Below are positions 1 to 11,600 of a stretch of 64,000 nt of DNA, piece after piece; within the stretch, counting starts at the first letter, position 1, and every line of letters begins with the position of its first letter. The DNA comes from Owenia fusiformis. Taxonomy: Eukaryota; Annelida; Polychaeta; Sabellida; Oweniidae. Position numbers and translations under genes: made by a program. The DNA lies in NCBI GenBank assembly GCA_903813345.2, contig CAIIXF020000009.1, forward strand, positions 1,734,001-1,798,000, given 5' to 3'. The notes under the pieces were generated by a model, which was not told the origin of the DNA, searched no databases, and saw only the letters and a program-made list of their open reading frames with translations.

Positions 1-520
1 TTTTACCATATGCACCACACTCCCTAGGCTTGTGTGTTAACGCACACTTCTTACACTTAAATGCAGCTGATTGTGATTGTCCCTTGGACTGTGTTGTTGA
101 CCTTTTCGACCTCCTAGACCTGGTGACGTCATCCAGATTCTGCGGGGTTTCCGACTTCAGATGCACGGGTGCGACGTGCTCTCTGATTCGCGCCATTTCT
201 ATCACTTTGGCAAATGTCAACTTGCTATAGTCCATTATCTTTACCTTTTAAGATAAGTCTTTATTATTCATACCGTTTACAAACTGGTGCAAAAGTTCAC
301 GCTCAGTATTTTCGAAAGAGCAAATGTCGGCTTGATCGTATAACTTACGTATGAAACTATCTACATTGTCCTCAGACGACTGTTTCATGTGATAAAATGC
401 TTTCTTTTCTTCGATCACATTCACCTTTGGCGTGAAGTATCTGTCGAATTTATCCATTACAACCGTGAACGATTTCTTGTTCTCTGCTTCAGTGAACACA
501 AATGTCTTATATATTGTCAA
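1..520 (-). pseudogene. Ty3/gypsy-type gag relic with zinc knuckle, cut by window edge
   Basis: On the minus strand, codons from about 520 down to 248 read as a retrotransposon Gag core (a stretch around FDRYFTPKVN followed by AFYHMKQSSEDNVDSFI, which resembles the capsid region of invertebrate Ty3/gypsy Gag). After a stop and a probable frameshift, another minus frame at about 17-55 gives CKKCALTHKPREC, a C-x2-C-x3-H-x4-C zinc knuckle of the kind that ends Gag in these elements. The pol region would lie off the left edge. No LTR is visible. The element is unrelated in sequence to the intact one at 6414-15240, whose Gag has no such knuckle. The broken frame makes this a dead copy, located in intron 3 of gene A if that gene keeps gene B's structure. 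Confidence 0.7.
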
Positions 521-706
521 CTTTACATAACAATATTTGAGTTCTAAACTGATTAGTTATTCATGACGTAATCCAATGTATAAATTACACTGGACGAAAT
601 GATTACACAGTACATCAACTTATTCCCGGGGAACTCTCACCTGTATGGAGCATATACCTATGTATCAATAATATGACAAATTGTACATGGTCATGCTTTA
701 TTTTAG

Positions 707-803
707 GAAGCACAGATTCGCTGTGCCTACGTCGGTGCTGAATATATGGGATTAAACAGTGTAGGAAAAAGTGGTATTATGATATTTACTGCATCGATTC
801 TAG
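707..803 (+). CDS. HPGD-like: Gene A exon 4
   Basis: Preceded by a TTTTAG acceptor, followed by a GTAAAAG donor. It begins in phase 0 with EAQIRCAYVGAEYMG and ends with one base of a split glycine codon. It contains the catalytic serine in IFTAS. It matches gene B exon 4 (51028-51124) at the same length, 97 nt. Confidence 0.85.
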
Positions 804-2609
804 GTAAAAGTTTCCCATTTGTATTGCCTAGCCTGTATACATATAGAGAGAATATACAAAGTTGTTGATTTTCTTTCTCAGAGATATTTCTTTTTCTTTT
901 TGACGTTTCGTAGAATGTCCATCCTACTTCTTCAGAAATAAAATTATATTTGAATCAAACTGAAATAATGGATGGACATCCTACGAAACGTCAAAAAGAA
1001 AAAGAAATATCTCTGAGAAAGAAAATCAACAACTTTGTACATTACTACCAGAGAGATGAACATTCATAGCGAGAATATAGTTTATTTAGTATTTTTAATC
1101 TAAAAATTGTGGTCAGGTTTGAAATATTGTATATTTCTATGACTTAACTTTGACGCTGACATAAAAAGCACGGGGCAGCGTTCCCAGAACATTTTGAATT
1201 TTGTATCTATGAATATTCGGAAGCGACGTGGGGAATCGTAGCGTTCAATTCAATTTAAGAATCATATTGCAATTATTTTCGAAAACGGTCGTTTCCAATC
1301 TTCCTTCCTTTTAACCCTTTTGGCACCAGAGAAACTAAGCAAATATTCGTCTATTATAGGATTAGTACCAAGCGGCCAAGCACCAGTTTACTCAGCAACT
1401 AAACATGGTCTTGTCGCCTTCGTTCGGAGCATGGCTGTAAGTGCAATAATTAACATTTGTTAGGGTTCAATTTCTATATTATGACATACCATTCCATTTC
1501 TTTTAAATCCATTTAATCAAATCAAAAACATAGGCCCTCTCCCACTTGGTTTTATATGATGTACATTTAGCATGTACAGGGTGTTTTATAAAAACGGCAA
1601 CGGACCTAACAATGCAATTCCTTTTAACCAATAGAAGAATTTGACATTTGAAATATTATAAAGTTTGTTCAATCTTCTTAAAGTCGACAAAAGTTTTACA
1701 CTATAGGGTGTGTAGAGCCTATTTCCCGACCATTTAGAAAACATGCTCCAAATGGCAGCCTCGTCTCTGGAAGCAGACTTGCATGCGTTTGGCGAAGTTG
1801 TCGACAACACGTGTGCATTCATCCCTTGGTATGACTCTTACCTCCTATGTTATATCTAGCTCTGCAATAGTTCGAGGATTTTTGGCATACACAATATCTT
1901 TCAGGCAACACTACAGATAAAAATCGGAGAGGAGGTGGGGGGATGTTCAGGTCTTGGGAATCGCGTGTCCAGTTATTATCTGTCTAACGGCTGATGAACC
2001 GATCTTCAAAGTGGTTTTGAAGCTACTCCAATGTGTTGCTGGATGTATGTGGTGTAGCACCATCTTGTTGGACCTGGCTTATCAATACCATTCCTTCTTC
2101 CTGGAACCCAAAAATATAATGCTCTGTATTTATGGTCACAATTTGTTCCTCATTTTCAATAAAGTATGGTCCAATGATTTCACTCGTAGCATACGGTAAA
2201 GTATATCTAGCACAATGAAATGTTATTTGAGCCACTTCATCAGGAGCATGGTTACCCAAAACATAGTTCTTGCTATTTACATGACCTTTCAACTGGAAGT
2301 GCGCTTCGTCACTGCACTAAACCATACGTCTCCTAGCAAATCTCTAATGTTCTTTATTCTTTGAGCAAACCACTCACACCTGGCAACCATGGCTTCTATA
2401 TCTCTTTCAGTCGATTTCTGTTTTAATTGAATCCTATAGTATAGGGATACACTTGCAGGTATTCTATCAAGAGACTGGTATTCTATCAAGAGACGAACTG
2501 GTATTCTTAGTTCTTGGCTCCACCATCTCAATGACTTCTTTCGACTGACTGAATCCAAGGCGGCATCAATGTTCTGCCGTGTTCTTACGCTGCGAGACAT
2601 CCCCGAGTG

Positions 2610-2643
<34 letters not shown>

Positions 2644-5600
2644 GTCTCTCTCTTTTGGTATTTAGACTTTTGAGTATTCCTAATGCTCTAAATTTCAAAT
2701 CCTTTAAATTCATTCTGTGTATTTTTGAAAGAACCGATTTTTAAATATTTCTTAACACAATAGGTCATGACTTCAATCGACTATGGTATATCGTTTACTT
2801 ATGACTGGCTAAAGTTATCAATGTTTTCTGGAAGAACTTTGAATGGACTCTTTTCACCTGAAAAATAAAAAACGTATATTTACAGGGTTATAACTTAAAA
2901 GGTGGGTTGCATTTTTTGAAACACCCTGTGCATTCACAGATATAAACAAAGATATTGCATAATTATGCTTTATTAATGTATGTACTTGGGATGTATGTAA
3001 TATAATCAAAAACACAACCGATATATATTTAAATTTAGAAATGTTGGAGCTGTGATTTCGCTTCAGTTTAGACTATGTTCAACTTACATTTTCAATTATA
3101 TAACTTAACAATTTTAGTTGAGTCCATCCTCCATCAAATCAGGACTACGATTTAATGTTCTCTGCCCCAGCTTCGTAGATACACCGCTCATCACAGATGA
3201 AGGCATTAAAAGAGGCTTAGTTGACGACGATTCTTCTGCTATGTTTATCGCCCTGAGGAATTCCATAGATCTACTAAAGTATGTGTTCCAGCTTTAATAC
3301 TATAGTCTACTCTAGCTTTTTAAAGTTGCACTGGGGGTTTATCTCCCGGACAGTTAGTGATGTACAGATTTTATAATTGCTAAAGGACAGATACCGTTGA
3401 CGGCCATGGTTCTCATTCGATTTGATTGTCATTAACTACACCTTTAATATTAATAGAGCACTCAGAAGTCGTGACCATTTAAAAAGAGAATGAACCGTTT
3501 AGTCCCTTTTTGAAAACCCCAAAACGTAAAAACAGCAGTGCATTTCATGTATTTCAACCGTCAATGTTTTATTATCATATTAGATTTACAATATTTATAC
3601 AAAGTATATGAATTTTTCAGCAAACCAGATAAAGTTAAAATCATTTTATCAATACATATTCATGTTAATGTCTAGTAAAATTGTGTTTCATTTCATCGTA
3701 TAGAATTTTCTATGTAACTTCGAACTAGATTTTCAAATACACTATCCTCGGATAGACATTTCTATACAAGACTCCGTTAACTTTTCGTATAGAAATTTCT
3801 ATGCGGATGAGGCTGGGATATTAATTTTGTTATTGATGAATATTTGGTAATCGGCATAGAAATTTCTTTACCGACAAAGCAGAAAATTCAAAACTGAATA
3901 CCTGTATAGAAATTTCTATGTGTAGGCCGTCGAAAAATACTAGTTATGTTACTAGAAAAACATTTCTCGCCGTATAGAAATTTCTATGCGGGTGTAGATG
4001 TACATTATGGTTGCAGTATAGAAATTTCTATAGGGATAAGATTGATAAATGAAAATCGAAATGCTGCATAGAAATTTCTATGCGGCGCAGGAAAAATAAT
4101 TTTGCTAGATCGCCCGTATAGAAATTTCTATATGCTCAAAAAATAAAATTCCCGTATACACATAAATATCCTGTATAGAAAGTTCTATGCTGGTGTAGTC
4201 GAAAATGTTAATTCAGTAATAAAATAATTTTGCTAGATCGCCTGTATAGAAATTTCTATATGGTCAAAAAATAAAATTCCTGTATACATATAAAAATCCT
4301 GTATATAAATTTCTATGCTGGTGTAGTCGAAAATTTTTACATCAGTTACTCATTTAAGTATCTGATAAATGTGGTATCAAACACAAAAACGTATCCAACG
4401 TGTTTACTTCATAGTTTTCCTCACAATGTTTTCATTCACGGCTACTGTTGATCGATATGGACGTTGGAATGTGTGTTCTTTCTAGTTTTGCCAGAGTAAC
4501 TGTTTATCAGTGATCTTTAATGAATTATACAATCACGCATCTTGTGCATATATCTTTATATAATTGATGCCATGGTCAGCTTCTTGTTAAAAAGAGATCT
4601 GAGTTTTAAATGGCTCTGCCTGTTTACAACACACAATATGTATCAGGTATCAATTAGAAGACTTGTAGGATAAATCCTGTAGTTTCCCCGAGTCTCTTGC
4701 CAATTCTTGGAAGGTCATGGAATAGGGGAACACAATAGTTCACTATCATTCACACAGATAAATATTGTCGTCCCTGTTTACCTGTCTACATGACGTAACG
4801 GTTGGTCTACTCAAGTGACGAATGAAGTTGCAATGACTCTACCTCTTTCTATCTCGTTTCTCCCTGAAAGCAAAATCAATTCTTCTCCACTAGAATCATG
4901 TAGCAAAACAAACCACTACCAATAAGATAAGGCAAACCAGGTTGATTTTCATCATTCAGACATCATTAAAAGGTAAACAAAGCGGGTGGCTTTCTCTAAA
5001 TCAAAAATCATTCGATGAGGGTAGGAAAAGCGAATAAGTTATTTCCAATCAAGCATCATTTGATTAAGTTAGACAAAGTAGCGTGATTGACTTTGACTAC
5101 CAATCAAGCATCAATGGATTAAAGGTTTTTCTATAACAATGATAGCCTTAACCCGTGATTTACCCCAAAAATAACACATTTAATCTCAAAATCAACTTTT
5201 AATTAGTTATATGCATTTGTAATGATAAGATTAATATATAGTAATAATGCCATAATACTACTTTCAAGAAAAGGCAAAAATGACACTCTCGATTGTAAAA
5301 TATAGGCCTGCTTAATTAACTATTGCTATCCCTCATTAATTAGACTAGACTTTTTCGCATTCCACTGTTCAGTCAAGTCAAGTAAGTAAGTTAACATTCG
5401 AAAATAAAAATCTCAAAAATCGTACATCTTTGATTTCCAAAATAATTTGTGAGGTGGTTATTAAGATGGTAATACACATTTTAACGTATTAATTTTGAGT
5501 ACATCTCGAATCCATTCTCAACAAAGCGTTCTCGAAATAAGTATTCGAAATGTTTGAGTTCGGGATTATAAAAGTACGCTAAGATATACCGCTTCTTAAC

Positions 5601-8600
5601 AAACTCCTTTGGGAACAAGACATAGAATCAAATACATATTCTTCTTATTTACTCCCTGACACATGCCAATGAATGTTACATAAGTAAATATCTCCGTTTT
5701 TAAATAATTTTGAAAACACTGTTTTCTACAGGTGCCATTTTTCATAATTGAAAAACAAAATTGAACATTTTGCATTTCTAAATTGATAAGTGTCTTGGAA
5801 TACAACTTAATTGTAAACAATTTAAGTCATTAATAATATTTCCCTTAGTGATCCCATGCTAAATAGACAGTAACTGGGTCAATGTTTTATGTTCAACCTT
5901 GTTTTCATGACTTTTAAACATGAGCCGACGATTATGTAGGAAATTTCATTTCCAAATGAAAGCGTGTCAACTCCTGTTTTTGCACAATATTTAGCCTTTT
6001 ATAATGATCGATCGCCAAACTCTGCACGTAGCTCTTAATTAGGCGATATGGTTTTAAATTTATAGATGTAAGCAATAAACTCAAACAAAAATTCAAACCA
6101 CCCGCTATAATTTTGATTACACAAGACGAAATTTCTACTCCCGGGGAGCACTTTTGTAACACTTTGAAAGAGGATTCTTGAAAAATCGTTCGAATTTTCA
6201 CAAAAGTTTTCACGTAATTTTATTGCTTCGTTTAAGCCTCGGCCTATATCATACTCAAATCTGATACCATAATTATAAATTAAAATGAAACATTAAACTC
6301 ACCAGGTTATATGATAAACCGTTTCGAGAATTGATGATTTGAGTTAACTGTGGATATTTATAAAAATGTAAGTCGGCATATATTCGACAGTTAATGTACA
6401 CACATGATGTATGTGTGAGGGACGCTTTGTCCAAAATAAATAAACAAGAGAAATTTATAAAATATTTTATATTATATCATATATTATATCAGTCAACTTC
6501 CTTATTGATCATGTATTGATCATGTATATGTTGTACAACTACCTTAAAAGATAAATTACAAAAGAGTGACAACTACCTTAACATGTAAATTAGCCTACAA
6601 AAGAGTGTCAACTACCCTAACCCATGAAAGTGTAGAACTACCTTAATCCATGAAAGTGTGGAACTACCTTAATTCATAAAATGTAAAACATTACAAAAGA
6701 GTGACCAGTCTGCCAGTGCAGAACTGTTGGTGGAATGCCTAAAAATATAAAATTCACACCATAAGTTGATATGTAGCAATAAAATAAAATGTCATTAAAA
6801 TGCAGATTAATGTTTAATGTTTTAATTGATAAAACCATATTTGTGATGGGGATTAAGTAATATATGAATGAATCTTTATTTCCCCACACAATGCCTGAAG
6901 CATTATATAAACATCAAAACACATGAAGCATGACTTGTTCAATATGGTCAATAGGGTCAAGTTGACCTTACAAAATGTAGAATTGACCTTACACATACTA
7001 CAAATATAAATCAAATAACAAGAGTGGAATTTTACCTGACAATAAAGCTACTTGGACTGTGAGTGTGGGCATATGGTAAAGTAAGTCAGCTAGGGAACTA
7101 ACCTAAAAATGTACATTTGAACCTAAGTGAAAATGTAAACAAAGGAATGAAATCCAATATGGCTGATGTTGAAATTTGCAAAATATCTTGAGTCTTTCCT
7201 TAAACTCCTAATAACTTCAAAATTACAAACGGTATATAAAAAATACCTATTTCAACATAGAGATTATATATTAATCTTTAAAACTAACTATATGAATAAT
7301 ATACTGAGACAATATAACTTGTTTAGAAATTGAACAAAGTATGGAAAAATATTTACCACATCCAGAAGATTCAAAAGCAGGCCCAACACTAAAGTATATG
7401 ATCATGTGACCTAGATCATGTGATACAGTAGTTACTAAACCTTTTTAAAGGTGGCATATCAGTACAGTCTCAGTATGTGCTGTGTTGAGAAGTAGTATAC
7501 ATTGGGTAGGAATAATCAGTTGTACCAACAATATTTAAAAGTATTTATAAAAGTGCATGTCACATCCACGCGGACTCGTCTTCATTTCAATAAAATGAAC
7601 CTTAAACACGGCCACAGTAAACTGATATAATAAATGTACAATATCTTAAATGAATAAGAAAATTTAATACAAACATCAAAAACATAAGTTAAAATAATCC
7701 AATGATTCAAAAATATCTGTCTATAAGATGAATAATTCTCTAAACGCTATTAGATTGGTATTTCCTCCCCTAATTAACAACCACGACCAAAAAATAGGTC
7801 GTTTATAAAATTATAGATCCCACTACAGTCATGATTTTGAAAAATGTTTTAAATTGTAGCTACTATCTTAACTACAGTAACGCGCAGAAATCAGAGTGAA
7901 ATCTCAATTTACTTCTGTTGATCTAAAAGTCTCTTAGACCTTCTCAGTTGAGGCACTTCTTCAGCTGTATCCTCATTAAGGAGCTTTTTGTTTCTGATCC
8001 CTTCTGGCAACTCTTTCAAATCTTCTCTATTTACAGTTTTCCTCAGTGAGTCTTCATTCTCAATTGTATATGTGTCTCCTTTCCTTTCAATCACTTTGTA
8101 TACAGAATCTTCATAATAGTCTTGTATCTTGTTTCTTCCAAGTGTTCTCCTTCTTGTTAAGACTTTTCTTCCAACATCTATTTTATCTTCAATGATTGTT
8201 GGTTTCTTGTCATGTCTTTCTTTCCTTCTATCAGCATTTTGATTCATATTTTCTTCTGCATGAGCATAAGCTTCTTTGAACGTCTGCTTTTGTTTGGTTA
8301 CCCAGTTATCTGCTTTATTTCCTTCAGAATCTTCATCGTCATTCTCTGAATCAAGCACTAAAGATAGTGGTAGTAATGCTTCTCGGCCAAACATCATGTA
8401 AAACGGTGAATAACCCGTGGAGCTATGTGGGGTTATGTTGTAAGAATACACCAACTCCTTCAGGTATTCTGGCCATTTGTTCTTCTTCTTTGCTTCTAGT
8501 GACAACAGTAGATTATGGAGGGTTCTGTTGAACCGTTCGCACTGACCATTTCCTTGGGGATGGTACGGTGTGGTTCGTGACTTCTGAACATTGTATGTTT

Positions 8601-11600
8601 TACACAAACAGTCTACTATCTTGCTTTCAAAGTTCCTTCCCTGGTCGCTGTGTAGTCGTTTGGGAATACCATAAACTAAAAACAGATCTTTCACAAGAAC
8701 TTTTGACACTGTTTCAGCTGTTTGGTCCTTAGTTTCTTTGGCAATTGTAAACTTTGTAAAGACGTCAGTTATGATCAAAACGTTTTCCATTCCGTTGGTA
8801 GCTTTTTCCAAAAGTGTAAAATCAATACAGACTAGGTCTAGTGGTGATTTTGCAGTTAATCGTCCCATGGGAGTAATGATTTTGTGAAAGGGCATCTTGC
8901 CATATACACATCGATTACATGTTTTGATATATTCACATATGTCTTGTTTCATTCCTGGCCAAAAGTATCTATCACTAATCAGTTTATCAGTTCTTTCAAC
9001 ACCTTGGTGTCCTGCAAAGTCATGTCCCGCTTTTAGAACTTCTTCTTTTAGAACAGTTGGAATAGCAACTTGATTGACATCTTTATCATTTGACTTCACC
9101 TTCCTATACAATATGTTATCAACTAGTCGGAGTTTATGTCTTTGTTTCTCCCATTTTCTTTGATGTTTTGTCATCTTTTTCAGTATCTTAGGTGTTGGAA
9201 TAATGTTATGTTTTATGATTTCTTTTATGAGACTGATATCTTGATCATTGTCTTGCAATGTGGCTAGACCTTCCTTCGTAATAGTTGGGAAGACAGTTGT
9301 TTCTGTTGGAGTTATATCACTTTCTACTGTCAGAACATTTACTTCCTTCTGGTTAATTTCTGTAGACAGTTCTGGAAGGTGTGTAGTGTTTGTGATCTCT
9401 GCGATAACACTCATAGCACTGACTTCGAAGTCATCATCCTCATCTTCATCTTCTGAACTGTGTTCTAGTCTGGAGAGTGCATCTGCTGCTGTGTTCTTTA
9501 TTCCTGGCTTGTACTTTATCTCAAAGTTGAAGCATGCTAAGTCAGACACCCAACGTTGCTCTAATGCTGGTAGTTTCTTCTTTCGCATGATATAAGTCAG
9601 TGGGTTATTGTCTGTGAAAATTGTGAATTTTGATCCAAGTAGAAAATCTCTGAACTTTTCTGTAACAGACCATTTAAGTGCTAACAGCTCCAATTTTTTG
9701 GAAGAGTAGTTATTCATGTTTTTCTCGCCTCCTCTCAGCGATCGGCTGCCATATCCAATGACTCTCATCTTTCTTTCTTGTTCTTGAAGAAGTTCACATC
9801 CGAGTCCTGATGATGATGCATCTATCTCTAATACAAAAGGCTTGTTGTAGTCTGCGAAAGCAAGGACTGGTGCTGTAGACAGTTTTTCTTTAAGTGTAGC
9901 TTGTGCTTGTGTACAATCTTCTGTCCATAGCTTTTCAATATTCTCGGTCTTCTTTTTTGTTCTTTTTGTGACTTTTGTAACAAGGTTGTGTAATGGTTGG
10001 GCAGTAGCTGCATAGTTCTTCACAAAACGTCTGTGGTATCCTGCCATTCCAAGAAATCTTCTGAGATCCTTCAGGGTCTTCGGCTGTTTCCAGTTCACTA
10101 TCACCTTAATCTTTTCAGGATCAGGCTTTATTCCTTCTTTCGATATCTGGTGACCAAGGTATGTTACAGTCTCTTTAAAGAAGTAACACTTTTTCAATTC
10201 AAGCTTCAAGTTGTAGCTGTGTAAAATTGAAAAGACATTCTCTAGCCTATGAATCATTTCTTCGATGGTAGAAGAGTATACTAATAAATCATCGAGATAG
10301 ACGAGTAACGTTTTGAAAATCTCATCTTTAAATGCCATGGTCATTAATCTTTGGTAAGTCGCAGGTGCGTTGCAGAGGCCGAATGGCATGCGTAAGTACT
10401 CAAAAGTGCCAAAAGGTGTGGTAAAAGATGTTTTGTGAATATCCTCCTGAGCTACCTTAACCTGGTGATAAGCGCTTTGAAGGTCCAATGAGCAGAACCA
10501 CTTTGCATTCAGCAGTGCATCCATACTTTCCTGTATACGAGGGAGTGGGAAGACATCCTTCTTTGTGTTGTGATTCAGCTGTCTGTAATCCACGCATAGT
10601 CTAAGTGATTTATTTTTCTTTCTGACGAGAACAATCGGGCTAGCGAAGTTACTAGTACTTGGGCGAATGATCTTTTTCTGTATTAGTGTGTCAATATGTT
10701 CTCGAAGTTCTTGAAAAACTGCAGGAGGCACTCTACGGAAAGGTTCATTCACAGCAAAATCATCTGGTGTAGGTATTTTGTGTTCAATCGCATCAGTATA
10801 CCCCAAATCATTTTCGTCTGATCCAAAGATTTTGTGGTATTTGTAAAATAACTTTGCAGTCTTCTTGCGTTCATCTTCTGTTCCAGGGAAATCTTCTAAC
10901 AGTCTGTTTACTTCTTGGATAACATGCTGTGGGACTGTTGGCTCTTCATCATTCTCAATTGGCTTTGATTTCAAATTCTCGTTTGTAGCTATTTCTACTG
11001 TATTGTCCTGTATGCTGTACGAAACTTTACAACAGTTTACTGTTGCAGAATGTAATTGTCCTATTGGAGTTCTTTTGGTAAGTATTACACTCGTTTCCGA
11101 AGCATTTAAGACACGTATTGTAGCACTTCCAGATGTTGCATCTATGTATCCATTCATAACTTGGACATTTCCAGGTAGGACTCTATCCAATGGTTCGACT
11201 AAACCTTGTCCTCTAAAAGAACCCGTAGAAACATCTACATCAACAGTTGTTGAGGCTGGGATAAACACCTGTCCTTTCACACGTATAAGATGTGTTCTTT
11301 CTTCTGTGTCATTTGGTGTGGATTGAAACGTTGGCAAATGTTTCAAGACATTCATTCCTATTAACAGATCTGGATATGATCCGGATTCTTCGTGTACTAG
11401 AATTCCACAGTCCTTTATGGTGATATCTTGTATTATTATATCTTCTATGAGGAGACCTTTGTATGGTATTTTGAGATTATTAGCTGCTTTGAGGTCAAGA
11501 AGTTGAAATGGTTGTAGTTCTTTGACAAATTGATTTTCATAAAATTCCTTTGACATAAGCGTAACACTGCTCCCAGAGTCCATTATTCCTGTAGTTTCTA

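Larger units (their letters stand above)
1577..2928 (-). mobile_element. Tc1/mariner-superfamily transposon relic in gene A intron 5
   Basis: Left end CAGGGTGTTTTATAAAAAC and right end (reverse complement) CAGGGTGTTTCAAAAAATG form terminal inverted repeats. TA precedes the left end and TG follows the right end, fitting a TA target duplication with one decayed copy. The interior carries a transposase relic on the minus strand. The element occupies 1352 of the 1681 bp of the intron. Confidence 0.8.

Noticed and set aside
30-230. Plus-strand 66-codon cysteine-containing frame
   Set aside because: Antisense of the gag relic; the zinc-knuckle reading on the minus strand explains the composition.
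3700-4320. Regularly spaced palindromes look like a CRISPR array
   Set aside because: Spacing is irregular, spacers are partly repeated, no cas genes are near and the window is eukaryotic.
5596-6213. Short minus-strand frames as host genes
   Set aside because: They lie within a multi-copy DNA transposon, and the second copy at 55839-57411 does not conserve the frames as protein.
6674-6889. Short 71-codon frame repeated at 14350-14565
   Set aside because: It lies in the LTRs and is duplicated only because the LTRs are identical; no motif.
9248-9595. Plus-strand frames inside 7909-12912 (also 9997-10224, 10865-11326, 11897-12079)
   Set aside because: Antisense shadows of the retrotransposon polyprotein without family motifs.
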